This document shows, piece after piece, positions 29,077-37,923 of a stretch of DNA of 64,000 nucleotides. This stretch comes from Arthrobacter_N sp051262515 (GTDB lineage: Bacteria; Actinomycetota; Actinomycetes; Actinomycetales; Micrococcaceae). Numbering within the stretch: the first letter of the stretch is position 1; each line of letters starts with the position of its first letter. The notes beneath the pieces are model-generated. The model was not told the origin of the DNA and searched no databases. It saw only the letters and a program-made list of their open reading frames with translations. The stretch is taken from the NCBI RefSeq assembly GCF_051262515.1, contig NZ_JBIMER010000004.1, positions 173,458 through 237,457 of the forward strand, in the 5' to 3' direction. A program made the translations under genes and the position numbers.

Positions 29077-30231
29077 TTACGCCGGCCGCAGCCAGTGCGG
29101 GACGTGCAACAACCCGTGCGCGGTCCGGACCAGCGCGAGCGGGTCGAAGCTGTCCGCCGGGTCGAACGATATGTTGGCCAGCGGCACGCTCAGCCACCGC
29201 TCCGCCGGCACGCTGCCGCGGCCAACCTGGAAGGACGCTTCCAGGTTCAGGAACGCGTCACTCAGGTTGTTGCCGGCGGGGAACCACTTCGCCCAGTCGG
29301 CGACGCCGATGCGCCCGGCCGGAGAGAACCTCGTGCGTTCGGGGTGGACGCGGAGGGCCTTCCGGATGGCCTGGCGGATCTCGGTGGACCCGCCGCGCTT
29401 CCGGATGTCGCCCGGGTGTGGGACCCCGACGAACAACACGACCAGGCCGGTCGTGGCGAGCGGTTCGCGCTCCATGAAGCGCACCCAGCGGGCGACCTTG
29501 GCATCGAACCGGGCGGAACGGGACGCGGTCACCTCGATCGCGATGCGCAGGCCGTCGTGCCGGATGATGAGGGCATCGGCGCGGTGCGTGTACGCCCCGG
29601 TCGGCTGTGCCGCGAGCATGTTGGCCTGGCCGCACTTCTCCCCCAGGACCGCCGAGACCGGGAGGTACTCGGCGGCACGGATGGCCAGCTCGACGGCCAG
29701 CACGTTGTGCCGGTCGAACGAAGTGCCGGTGGACCATGGGAGGCCCCCCGTCACCGCGCGGGCCTCGCCGTCGGTGAGCTCCTTGGCCAGACCCGCGAGT
29801 GCGCGGCCCCCGAAGGGCTTTCGCCGGTACAGCCACACGGGCCTCGTGGAGCCTCGTCGCAGCTGCCGGTTGGCATAGGTTCCCATTTCCAGTAGGTCGA
29901 GCGTCTCCAGTGCACGCGGCACCATCGTGCGCCGGTCCAGCAACGCAGTGTCTCCCGTGAGGACCGCGGCCTGCTCGGCAGTCACGGTCCCCCAGGCGTC
30001 CAGGCAGGCGAGCAGTCTCAGCGCGGTCGCCCGGCGGCGGACATCGGAGAAGAGCCGGAGCGCGTCGTCGCGGGTCAGGCCGGTCCCACCCCGGGGGTTG
30101 CCCGCCGGCGACCACACCGCTTGGGATCCGGAGACCCAGCTCTCGGACCAGTACGGGTCGTTCCGTTCGACGGTCGACAACGCCCGGGGGTTGGCGCGCG
30201 AATGGACCACGAACGCGGGGAAACCGGTCAT
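29077..30231 (-). CDS. Replication-relaxation-like protein (winged helix plus nuclease-like domain), copy A
   Basis: 384 residues. A winged-helix segment LLACLDAWGTVTAEQAAVLTG lies near residues 73-93. A conserved HNVLAVELAIRA block and a C-terminal core RADALIIRHDGLRIAIEVTAS...KVARWVRFM follow. The D-x(n)-E-V-T pattern is reminiscent of a restriction-endonuclease-like fold. This layout matches actinobacterial replication-relaxation (MobC/plasmid) proteins. Its paralogue at 59563-60654 shares the DAWGTVTAEQAA, HNVLA and VPHWLR blocks. Here it is on the strand opposite to the primase-like gene; in module B both are co-oriented. Exact start uncertain: the paralogue aligns from about residue 18. 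Confidence 0.6.
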   Translation of the reverse strand: MTGFPAFVVHSRANPRALSTVERNDPYWSESWVSGSQAVWSPAGNPRGGTGLTRDDALRLFSDVRRRATALRLLACLDAWGTVTAEQAAVLTGDTALLDRRTMVPRALETLDLLEMGTYANRQLRRGSTRPVWLYRRKPFGGRALAGLAKELTDGEARAVTGGLPWSTGTSFDRHNVLAVELAIRAAEYLPVSAVLGEKCGQANMLAAQPTGAYTHRADALIIRHDGLRIAIEVTASRSARFDAKVARWVRFMEREPLATTGLVVLFVGVPHPGDIRKRGGSTEIRQAIRKALRVHPERTRFSPAGRIGVADWAKWFPAGNNLSDAFLNLEASFQVGRGSVPAERWLSVPLANISFDPADSFDPLALVRTAHGLLHVPHWLRPA

Positions 30232-30585
30232 CGCCGGCCTCGGCAGCCGGCGATCAAGTGGCGGGCGAAAATGCGCGACAGGCTGGCGTGGTCGGGCTCA
30301 TCCTGGCCGAACACAAGACTGCACGGTCCTTGGCTCAGGTCGTCGGAGACGGTGTGACGGTTCACACCGGCACTGGCGGTGTGGCGAAAAACTATGGGCT
30401 TTACATGCACAGGAATTCCCTCTCGGTCGTCTACACCGTGAGAGCGGCCGGGTTTGTGTTCGGTGCGCAGCCGGTCTGGGGAGCGCGATCCCAGGGTGGA
30501 GAGCCCCCGGGGGCACTGCGTCACGGGGTGGGCACCAATACGAGCCCCGGGATTCGGCGAACCAAGCGACGGCCGGCAGAGCGTA
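30232..30585. other. Intergenic stretch
   Basis: No convincing gene. It should hold the upstream region of the minus-strand 29077-30231 gene. An imperfect hairpin (CTCTCGGT...ACCGTGAGAG, about 30420-30445) is visible. Confidence 0.3.
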
Positions 30586-30774
30586 TTACAAGCCGCGCTG
30601 GCGGGACCCCGCCCGGACCTCGTCGAGCTTGGCCCGCAGCCACGCGCTGCGCATGGCTGCATTCCGCTTCTCCCGCCGGCGCCCCCGCACGAGCTCGCGC
30701 ACGAAATAAAAGAACACGCCGAGCATGATGACGCTCCACAGCATCTGGGCCGCGAGGCCGATATACGCTTCCAT
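30586..30774 (-). CDS. Small one-helix membrane protein
   Basis: 62 residues from ATG 30774, preceded by GGGGGGCGG as a strong ribosome site. A membrane segment LAAQMLWSVIMLGVFFYFV is followed by a very basic tail (RELVRGRRREKRNAAMRSAW), so the C-terminus should be cytoplasmic. It is in frame with the IS30 remnant upstream, which makes one artificially long frame, but its own start signal is clear. Confidence 0.65.
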   Translation of the reverse strand: MEAYIGLAAQMLWSVIMLGVFFYFVRELVRGRRREKRNAAMRSAWLRAKLDEVRAGSRQRGL

Positions 30775-31005
30775 GAGTCCGCCCCCCTTCGTTGATGCCA
30801 GCCTAGCGACCGGCTCCGACGCGTTGGGGAGGAAGCACGCCAGACACCGGATGAGCCAACCCGGAGTAGGCACCATGGGCAACTGAGAAGCGGTTCGATT
30901 CCATGTCGGACACCGCAAAGCGGTTGCCGTCTCCCACCTGCATGGGCGTGCCCCTACGTACGTTCGCAAGTCGATGGTCTGCCACCCCCATTCCCACCCC
31001 TCCCT

Positions 31006-31852
31006 GAGCGTGGCGATCGCCGAGCGGCTGCCCTTGCCAATGATTAAATCCCCCTCCCAATGCCCCGGTACCAATCTCCCCATCACTTCCGCAGGCCTGT
31101 CCCTAATCATGACCATGTCCGGGAAGCGCCTGACCCGGTGGTCCTTCCTGCGGCGTGGCCTACGACCGGTCCGTCCGCTGCGCAGCGAAACAGCCGGATC
31201 CACGGCAAGCTCCAGGCTTCCGCGCCCGTACAGGGCCTGATAAACGGTCTCAGGCACAATATGCATGTCCGGTTGTCCCGGGAAGTCGGCGCGTAGACGG
31301 TTGCTGATCTGGCGGGGGCTCCAGCGTTGTGTCAGGTGTTCGCGCACAAACTCCCTCAGCTCCGGGTTTCCGGCGATCTTCCCCGTTCGCGGACGACTCC
31401 GCCTGCGCTCGGCATAGCGCTGAGCCGTCCGGGGACGGTAGTTGCCAGAGGATTCATGAATGTTCCGGCGTATCTCCCTGCTCACCGTCGATGGACTACG
31501 CCCCAGCTCCATGGCAATGGCACGGATGCTGCGACGTGCGTGCAAGAGGTCCGCGATCGTGATCCGTTCGGACTCTGAGAGAAACCGGGCGGAAATCACG
31601 GCCGGCTTACGACGGGAGATGGGAGCGTACTTCTTGATGTTTCCGGACTTCAGAACGACCGTGTGGCCGTGCCGCCATCGCGTGCCGGAACTACGACTGA
31701 TTCCTACGATCCGGCACGCTTCGGAATTGCCCATTCCCTGTTTCATCAGCTGATCATAGTGAGCGCGCGCAGCGTTCTTCGGAGGGGCACCCCGTGACTT
31801 TCTCGGTCTTTTCATGTCGTCCAATTGCAACTCCTAAAGTTCAGGTGTTGCA
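31006..31852 (-). pseudogene. IS30-family transposase, C-terminally truncated
   Basis: From about 31830 the minus strand encodes 275 residues of IS30 transposase: an N-terminal helix-turn-helix, RSIRAIAMELGRSPSTVSREI, SPRQISNRLRADFP and the catalytic GHWEGDLIIGKG block. Homology stops at AIATL (31006) and the frame then runs into unrelated sequence. The later catalytic residues are missing, so it is inactive. The outer end near 31852 carries GTGTTGCAA, typical of IS30 termini. Confidence 0.85.
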
Positions 31853-32147
31853 ACTACCGCTAGACGCCAAGCCATCGAAACGGCACACTTTTCGACCGTC
31901 ACTGACACCACCCTTCGTGATTGACCCCCGCGTGTGCCGGCGCTTTGCCGGTGAACGGGCCTCGTCTCGTTTTGGAGATGTCTGCGAGACTGTCACGCGG
32001 GCCCACTCGTGTCCCAATGACGCTGCCCCAGCTCCTCGACAGGAACGCAAAGTGATCGCCGTTTCAGCGCGCCAAGGTGCACGTAAGAAGGTCGTCTGAA
32101 GCGCCTCGGGTCTGATGGATTAAGCGCTCCGCCGCGGCCTTGCCACA

Positions 32148-33215
32148 CTAGATATGCAGTTCACCGCCAAGAATCGCCACAGCCACCCGGTGGATTCCGG
32201 ACACCGGGTTGTCGGCACTGATCGTCGCCGGCAGGTTGATCCTGAAGGTCACGGACTGGGCATCCACGTGATGGTGGCTGACGACGTCGTCGCGTCTGAG
32301 CACCTCCACCGCAGGATCCCCCATCTCGTAGCATCGGACGAAGGCCGGCGTAAATGAGGTGGTGAAGGGGGCGTCATTCGACATCGTCGTGTGGTGGTAA
32401 CCGAAGCCTGATTCGGACCCGTAGCTGGCGACGTGTGCCAAGAAGTCCGCCACGGCGCCGCCGTTTCCCGTGGCCTCCATGCGCTCCACGATCCGCTGGG
32501 TGAGTTGCGGCACGGTGAAGGAATTGGCACTGGGTTCGGACATTTGGAGTCCGACACTTGCAAGTAACAGCCTGTTCTCGCCGGGTACGTCGTCGGTGGC
32601 TTGGAGCGGCTCAATCTGGTGCACACCTTGGACGGTGTGGCTAGAGGTGTGCCCGGTCGTCGTCTTGATCTCAACGCCGGTCCCGTCCCAAGAGAAGTCG
32701 CGTGAGGAGCGTCGCCAACCGTCCCATGCCTGGACGAGTTGGCCGACGTACTGTTCATCCGCGTGGCGGAATACGGCATCGAGGAGCAGAAGTTCTCCTG
32801 CAAGACCGAGCAGCGCGCTTTGGGAGAGTTCGAGCCGCTTGATGGCAAGTTCAATAATCGGTTCCGTCATTGCGAAGGCCCGCGGTAGGTCTCTATCTGC
32901 TCCTACGCGTAGCAACTCAGTGCTGATAAGGGCACCGACTTGGTCGTAGTGACCGAAGGCGGGAAAAAGGATGCGGTTGGCTTCTAGAGGTGCCTCGTTC
33001 TCGCGGTGCCACGAGTGGTACTGCACTGCGTCGCGCACCGTCTCAGTTCTGGCTTGAAGCGCAGGGCCGGTCAAGAACAACTCCACGTGCCCCAGGTGGT
33101 CGCGAGCGGCACCGACGATCTGGGCCGTAGTGAGCCACTGGATTGTGCGATCGCGGCCTTCGACACCGTTCGGGATGGCGGTGATCTGCGTGAGGACTTC
33201 CTCGTAAGTGGTCAT
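32148..33215 (-). CDS. DUF4420 PD-(D/E)XK nuclease-like protein
   Basis: 355 residues. The middle has LGLAGELLLLDAVF (about 143-156) and DFSWDGTGVEIKTTTGHTSSHTV (about 183-205), giving the E...D...ExK pattern of a PD-(D/E)XK core, as described for DUF4420 proteins. It is the last gene of a four-gene minus-strand operon, 16 bases after the Z1 gene. In such operons it is the likely cleaving subunit. A decayed paralogue lies at 40674-41725. Nuclease activity is inferred from the motif. Confidence 0.8.
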   Translation of the reverse strand: MTTYEEVLTQITAIPNGVEGRDRTIQWLTTAQIVGAARDHLGHVELFLTGPALQARTETVRDAVQYHSWHRENEAPLEANRILFPAFGHYDQVGALISTELLRVGADRDLPRAFAMTEPIIELAIKRLELSQSALLGLAGELLLLDAVFRHADEQYVGQLVQAWDGWRRSSRDFSWDGTGVEIKTTTGHTSSHTVQGVHQIEPLQATDDVPGENRLLLASVGLQMSEPSANSFTVPQLTQRIVERMEATGNGGAVADFLAHVASYGSESGFGYHHTTMSNDAPFTTSFTPAFVRCYEMGDPAVEVLRRDDVVSHHHVDAQSVTFRINLPATISADNPVSGIHRVAVAILGGELHI

Positions 33216-33231
33216 GGGACGGTCTCTCTTC

Positions 33232-36033
33232 TCAGTTCAAAAGGACGCCGGCGCGTGTGGCGGCGAACTGCTCGGGTCCGCCAGCTGGGATGCAGAGAGC
33301 GACCGCGATGGCGGGGTGGGGCTGGCCTTTGTGCTGATTGATGTAGATCAAGATCTGGCCGTCGGAGCCAGCGGGCCGCCAGGCGGAGTCCGCCCGTACC
33401 GAGGGCAACGGATCGTTGCGGTGGTAGTAGTCGAAGTAAAGATCGCTGCGGTACTGGCCGGGACCTGCCGTCGGGTCACTGGCCCCCCAAGTGGTGGTGA
33501 GTTCACCGGCCTCCACGTTCTTAGTCGTGGCCCTGACCGTGAAGGCCAAGTGCGACAGGGGTCCACTGTTGACGGTCTGACCGTCCCCGAAGCGGATCCC
33601 GACCCAAAAGCGGGGTTGCAGGGCCCGCTTCTGCTGAAGGTCGGACATGGACCACAACCGCCCGGGATCGCCGGTGACGAACAGTCCTCGGACCGGGCGG
33701 CTCAAGCTGGCTGCCCAGAGACGGAGGTAGGCGGCGATCGCGTAGGGGCAGTGACGCCGCGTCGGATCGCCCTGGCGTCCTGACACCGGGGGCCTGTAGA
33801 GGCCCGGATTCGTCACGGGACCCTTCGCGGCCACGCGGACCTCGATCTGTGCCCAATGGGTGGAGATGGGGCTTTCAGTCCCCGGGGCGTAGGCGTCGTA
33901 TTTCAGCTGGTCCAGCCAGTCGGCCGCCTCAAGAAGACCCAGCGGCTGATCGAGGATTTGGCCGCGCACCGTTCCTCCCGCGATGAGTGGTGACGAAGGA
34001 CGTGGTTTGAAGAGATCCGCCACGAGTTGCGCGTTGGGGTCTGGTCGGCCCCCGCTGTTAAGGACAGTGAGGAATGGGCGGGCGCCCGGCGAGAGAGGAT
34101 AGTTACGCGTACTGGTGATCTTTCCCGTCGCGGCGAAGTTGTGCCCCTGCAGCACCGCGGGTTCGGGCGCGCCACCCATCATGCGCTCGATGATGGCGCT
34201 GCGAATCGCCTCATCCGTGTCGTGGTAAGCGCTGAAGAGGCTGAGTTGGTCGGACGAGGCGAAGACGCGGCACAGTTCGACGTAGGAGCCCCGGTAGCCG
34301 AACCAACGCTGCATCTGCATCTGGGTGTCCGCCAGCGGGGTACTGGCAGATCGCTGGAACAATGCAGTGGTCATCCCCTCGAGGGTGAGACCGCGCGCCA
34401 TGACGTTGCCGGATACGAAGATCGTGCACAGGTCCCGAGGGGCATTCCACTGGCTTGACTCGGGGTCGAGAGTCGCGCGGTAGGACGGACGGTCGTCAGC
34501 GATCGGATCGCTGTTGACGACCGAGACCCGAGTGCCGGGGATGATCTCGTCGGCCAGAAGTTCCTTCAGTGTCGGCCAGTCCGGGAACTGCCTCGGGTGG
34601 ACGATGTTGAACTCGGTCTCGATCGCCCGGGCCGAGTCCTTGTATCGGTCGAGCCACACCTCCCACGACGCGGCGTGGGTGGTGAGCGTGGCAATCAACT
34701 GAGATGGCAGGCTCGCCCCTCCCTCATCGAGCAACCGACGAGCGCTGCGCCTGTCGGGAACACCGGCCCACACGAGGAGGTCCTCGGCCGCGTGGAAGTG
34801 ATCCTGGATGTTCGCCGACGGGTGGAAGAGCATCGAGTGCGGCGCCATGACTGTTGCTTCGGCTTCCTCGGCACCATCGAACGTCATGGTGGTCGCCGTC
34901 GCCGGGCCGACGCGCCGGGATCGGTGAAGGCGAATGGCGCCCGCCACTAGGAACGCTCGCACCGCTTCGGCCCGGTCGTCGTTGGGATCATTGGTCGCAG
35001 GCCGGCACAGACCTGCCAGTCTGCCGCGGCGGTAGAAGGTCTCGCCCCCGGTGTAGAAGGCTGGCATCCCTGCTGGTTCCGGGTACGTCGACGAGCGAGG
35101 TGCATCAAGGTTGCGGGGGTCGGCTGTGTCGACCATGTGGCCTATGTCGAGGGGGGTTCTCAGCGAGACCAAAAAATCCCTGGGTGCGAGAGGGTTGTGG
35201 TCCTCTTGCAGGAGGTTGGCCTGAGGCGTGGCCGTGTAGGCGATGTATGTGGCGAAGAGGTTCTTGGGTGAGCCCTTGGGCGGGTCCCAGAGGTTGGCGA
35301 TGGCACGCGGAATTTGCTTGAGGTTTCCGTACACTTGGTCTTGGCCCGACTCCGCGACCGCGTCAAGGATCGACCCGTCGTCGGCCTCGTCATCCAAGAC
35401 CATCATGTGGACCGGACGGTCGAGTTCGCTGACCGCGTTGAATACGGACCTACGGAGGCTATCGCTGAGCGCACGCAGATGGTGCGTCTGCTTCATAGCC
35501 ACGATGATGATCGGCTGCCGCTGCGCTAGGCGCTGCTTTACGGTGGCCGGCATCAAGTGGTACATGCGGTCCAACGAATGGGTGCCCTCGGAGAGGACCA
35601 TCCCTGCGGCTGGGCAGAGAAGCCGTCTTGAGCGTTTGACGGAGTTGTCCGTGCCTGAGTCAAGCTGCTCGACCAGACGACCATAAGTCTGCCGCCAAAG
35701 GGATAGCCGGGTGCCACCCAGGACGATCACCATATCGACGCCATGATCCATGGCCAGCGCGGAGACACCGAGCATCGAGGCGGTCTTGCCGGACTGGACC
35801 GACCCCATTACCAGCCCGGTCCGAACGCGGTTGTCCGGCCATGAAAGCGGCTCAGGATCTCCGTCGCCGAGGACGCCGCGCTCAAGGACGTAGCGACTGT
35901 CGGCCTCGATGGAAGCTTTGGCGGTAGGGCTCAAGCCGTAGAGTTGTGCTTCGTAGCGAGACCACCATGTGTCCGCCGGAGCCAGGTCGGGCGGATTGAA
36001 GTAGATGCGTTCGGTGGGCGGAGGCGTGGGCAT
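33232..36033 (-). CDS. Z1-domain ATPase of a restriction-modification-like system
   Basis: 933 residues. Walker A is GSVQSGKTASMLG (about residue 78) and Walker B is MVLDDEADDGSI (about 210), the helicase-like ATPase arrangement of Z1-domain proteins. A later segment RGLTLEGMTTALFQRSA and QMQRWFGYRG provides further helicase-type motifs. The family is known from R-M-like operons with a C5-methyltransferase and a DUF4420 nuclease (described in comparative work on MutL/MORC-type R-M systems). It starts three bases after the DUF262 gene. It probably couples DNA recognition or translocation to cleavage. Confidence 0.85.
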   Translation of the reverse strand: MPTPPPTERIYFNPPDLAPADTWWSRYEAQLYGLSPTAKASIEADSRYVLERGVLGDGDPEPLSWPDNRVRTGLVMGSVQSGKTASMLGVSALAMDHGVDMVIVLGGTRLSLWRQTYGRLVEQLDSGTDNSVKRSRRLLCPAAGMVLSEGTHSLDRMYHLMPATVKQRLAQRQPIIIVAMKQTHHLRALSDSLRRSVFNAVSELDRPVHMMVLDDEADDGSILDAVAESGQDQVYGNLKQIPRAIANLWDPPKGSPKNLFATYIAYTATPQANLLQEDHNPLAPRDFLVSLRTPLDIGHMVDTADPRNLDAPRSSTYPEPAGMPAFYTGGETFYRRGRLAGLCRPATNDPNDDRAEAVRAFLVAGAIRLHRSRRVGPATATTMTFDGAEEAEATVMAPHSMLFHPSANIQDHFHAAEDLLVWAGVPDRRSARRLLDEGGASLPSQLIATLTTHAASWEVWLDRYKDSARAIETEFNIVHPRQFPDWPTLKELLADEIIPGTRVSVVNSDPIADDRPSYRATLDPESSQWNAPRDLCTIFVSGNVMARGLTLEGMTTALFQRSASTPLADTQMQMQRWFGYRGSYVELCRVFASSDQLSLFSAYHDTDEAIRSAIIERMMGGAPEPAVLQGHNFAATGKITSTRNYPLSPGARPFLTVLNSGGRPDPNAQLVADLFKPRPSSPLIAGGTVRGQILDQPLGLLEAADWLDQLKYDAYAPGTESPISTHWAQIEVRVAAKGPVTNPGLYRPPVSGRQGDPTRRHCPYAIAAYLRLWAASLSRPVRGLFVTGDPGRLWSMSDLQQKRALQPRFWVGIRFGDGQTVNSGPLSHLAFTVRATTKNVEAGELTTTWGASDPTAGPGQYRSDLYFDYYHRNDPLPSVRADSAWRPAGSDGQILIYINQHKGQPHPAIAVALCIPAGGPEQFAATRAGVLLN

Positions 36034-36036
36034 GTG

Positions 36037-37923
36037 TTACTGCTCATCCCCCGAAAGGATCATCCGTTCCAGCGAGTCGTAGCCCGATGATCCGAAGCGA
36101 TCCCGGACGGCAGCGGACGCCTGGCTAGGGTCGAGGTCGAGGAGTTCGATCACTCCCTTGGCGATGCGCGCGATGTAACTCCACTGGGTCTTGGTTTGGG
36201 CCTTGTCGATGCGCTTCCAATCGGCTTTACTCGCCTCCCACATTCCGTCGGCGTTCTTCGCGATGCGGTCCTCGATGTCGTCGGGAGACGCGGCGAGCGC
36301 GAATGCGATGCCGACCAATGAGCCCACGAGTTGGAGTTCCTGCCACTTAGCCCCCCTGCCATCATCCATGAACGCTTCCGACCATAGTTCGGGGTGGCGG
36401 CCGTGCAGATCGACAGCCCTGATCAACCACTCGAAGAGATCGGCGAGGATCTTCTTATTGCGCAGCGGGTCTGTCTCATCCTTTTGGACCCTGGTGAGCA
36501 ACTCGTCGATGTGTCGAGCCGTGGTCTTGAGTTTCTCACCGCCGGTGTCAAGTAGGAGCAGCGACAGGATCCAGGAGACGACCTTCGTCCGGCGATAGCG
36601 AGTGACGCCGAAGCCATAGCCCCTGAGAGCCTCCCCGAGGCCCCCGAGGCCAGGGACGTCCACGAGCGAGGGGGCAATGTCCTTGATCTCGATACGCGGA
36701 TCTGTGTCGCCGGCCGCGAGCAGTATCGCAGGCGTCAGTTCGATCTCGTGGAACGCTGCGTTGCGGATTTCTTCCGCGTTCAAGTGCACACCCTGCTTGT
36801 TGTAGAGCTTGAAGACGTCATGGATCTGTCTGGGGTCGGCCTGCGTGTAGAGGATGACAGGCACCTTGTAAGCGACTGTCTTGGTAAAGAGCTTCTTGAC
36901 CGTCATCCCCGCCCCAGCGACGTTGATCACGTTTTCGATGATCTGCGTATAGTACTTGCCTCGCAGGGGCTCTAACTCAGGGCCATTGAGGCCACCGCTG
37001 CCGTTGTTGCGCAGCTTGAAGGGGAAGTAGTACTCGTTCTCCAGCGCCGCGGTGAGGGTCTCACCCTCCAAGGTCTTCCACGCCTTGCGGAACTTGAAGT
37101 AGTCCTCTGAGAAGTTCTTGAGCAGGTCCTTGCCAGGGTGTCTGGAGTCCGCCTCCCGCACCTTCTCCACGGCGGCGGGGTGTGTACCCACGAATCGCAA
37201 CAGCGCGGTTAGTCGCTGCTTGCCATCGACGACTTCCTGAGGGTCGGACGCGCCGATCTCACGAAGGATGATGGACGGGAGGGGTATGCCGCGAAGAACC
37301 GATTCGATCAGGGCCTGGCGGTCGGCAGTGGTCCAAACGTCACCTCGCTGGTACGAAGGCGTAAGGTTCAAATCGGAGTCCGTAAGCTGGATGATCGGCC
37401 ACACCTCGGCAGTTGCGATGACTGGTTCGGTGCTGAGTTGTTGTGCCCCGGGATCGGACTCCTCCCAGGCCGTCGACCATTTGCTCGTCGCCGCCGCGCG
37501 GGTAGCGCCTTCCGACTCCAAGTCCTCGGCGAAGGACTGCTGCAGCCGGCATGCTAGTTCTATGCGCTGGTTGAGCCGTTCGAGTGCCAAAGGCGTTAAC
37601 TCACTCGGGGAGGTCGTCGTGTCGATCGCTTCAGCAGTATCCAGTTCGAGACTGGAGACGAGGCTGCCGAGGAAGTCTTCGCGGCCGGAGTTGGGCAACT
37701 GCTCAGCAAGGTTAAGCCAACCCTGGACCTCCGCGAGCTGTGACATCCATGAGTCAGGGGACATGTCGATGTCATCGCTGCTGATCGACATAGATGCCGC
37801 GGTAACACCCGACGGCGCATCCGTGACCTCGGACAAGGTCGAGATACCAGTAGCGATGCTCTCCCACAACTGCGTGCGGGGGTCTTCCACGTCGATCTCA
37901 TGAGCGACAAGGTTCTCGGTCAC
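36037..37923 (-). CDS. DUF262 (ParB/Srx-fold) protein of the same operon
   Basis: About 628 residues from GTG 37923, which overlaps the methyltransferase stop by four bases (GTGA); the frame is open further upstream but inside the methyltransferase gene. DUF262 motifs are clear: LNLTPSYQRGDVWTTADRQALIESVLRGIPLPSI and VDGKQRLTALLRF, the DGQQR-type NTP-binding/nicking motif known from GmrSD and related systems. The N-terminal 150 residues are acidic and unassigned. The C-terminal part is helical. The role in this operon is not known; NTP-dependent regulation or nicking is a reasonable inference. Confidence 0.8.
   Translation of the reverse strand: MTENLVAHEIDVEDPRTQLWESIATGISTLSEVTDAPSGVTAASMSISSDDIDMSPDSWMSQLAEVQGWLNLAEQLPNSGREDFLGSLVSSLELDTAEAIDTTTSPSELTPLALERLNQRIELACRLQQSFAEDLESEGATRAAATSKWSTAWEESDPGAQQLSTEPVIATAEVWPIIQLTDSDLNLTPSYQRGDVWTTADRQALIESVLRGIPLPSIILREIGASDPQEVVDGKQRLTALLRFVGTHPAAVEKVREADSRHPGKDLLKNFSEDYFKFRKAWKTLEGETLTAALENEYYFPFKLRNNGSGGLNGPELEPLRGKYYTQIIENVINVAGAGMTVKKLFTKTVAYKVPVILYTQADPRQIHDVFKLYNKQGVHLNAEEIRNAAFHEIELTPAILLAAGDTDPRIEIKDIAPSLVDVPGLGGLGEALRGYGFGVTRYRRTKVVSWILSLLLLDTGGEKLKTTARHIDELLTRVQKDETDPLRNKKILADLFEWLIRAVDLHGRHPELWSEAFMDDGRGAKWQELQLVGSLVGIAFALAASPDDIEDRIAKNADGMWEASKADWKRIDKAQTKTQWSYIARIAKGVIELLDLDPSQASAAVRDRFGSSGYDSLERMILSGDEQ

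Noticed and set aside
27959..29878. 639-aa open plus-strand frame
   Set aside because: Arg/Gly/Pro-rich without domains, and its second half is antisense to the replication-relaxation-like gene.
30586..31830. One 414-aa transposase gene
   Set aside because: Homology to IS30 stops at 31006, and the last 62 codons are a separate membrane protein with its own start signal.
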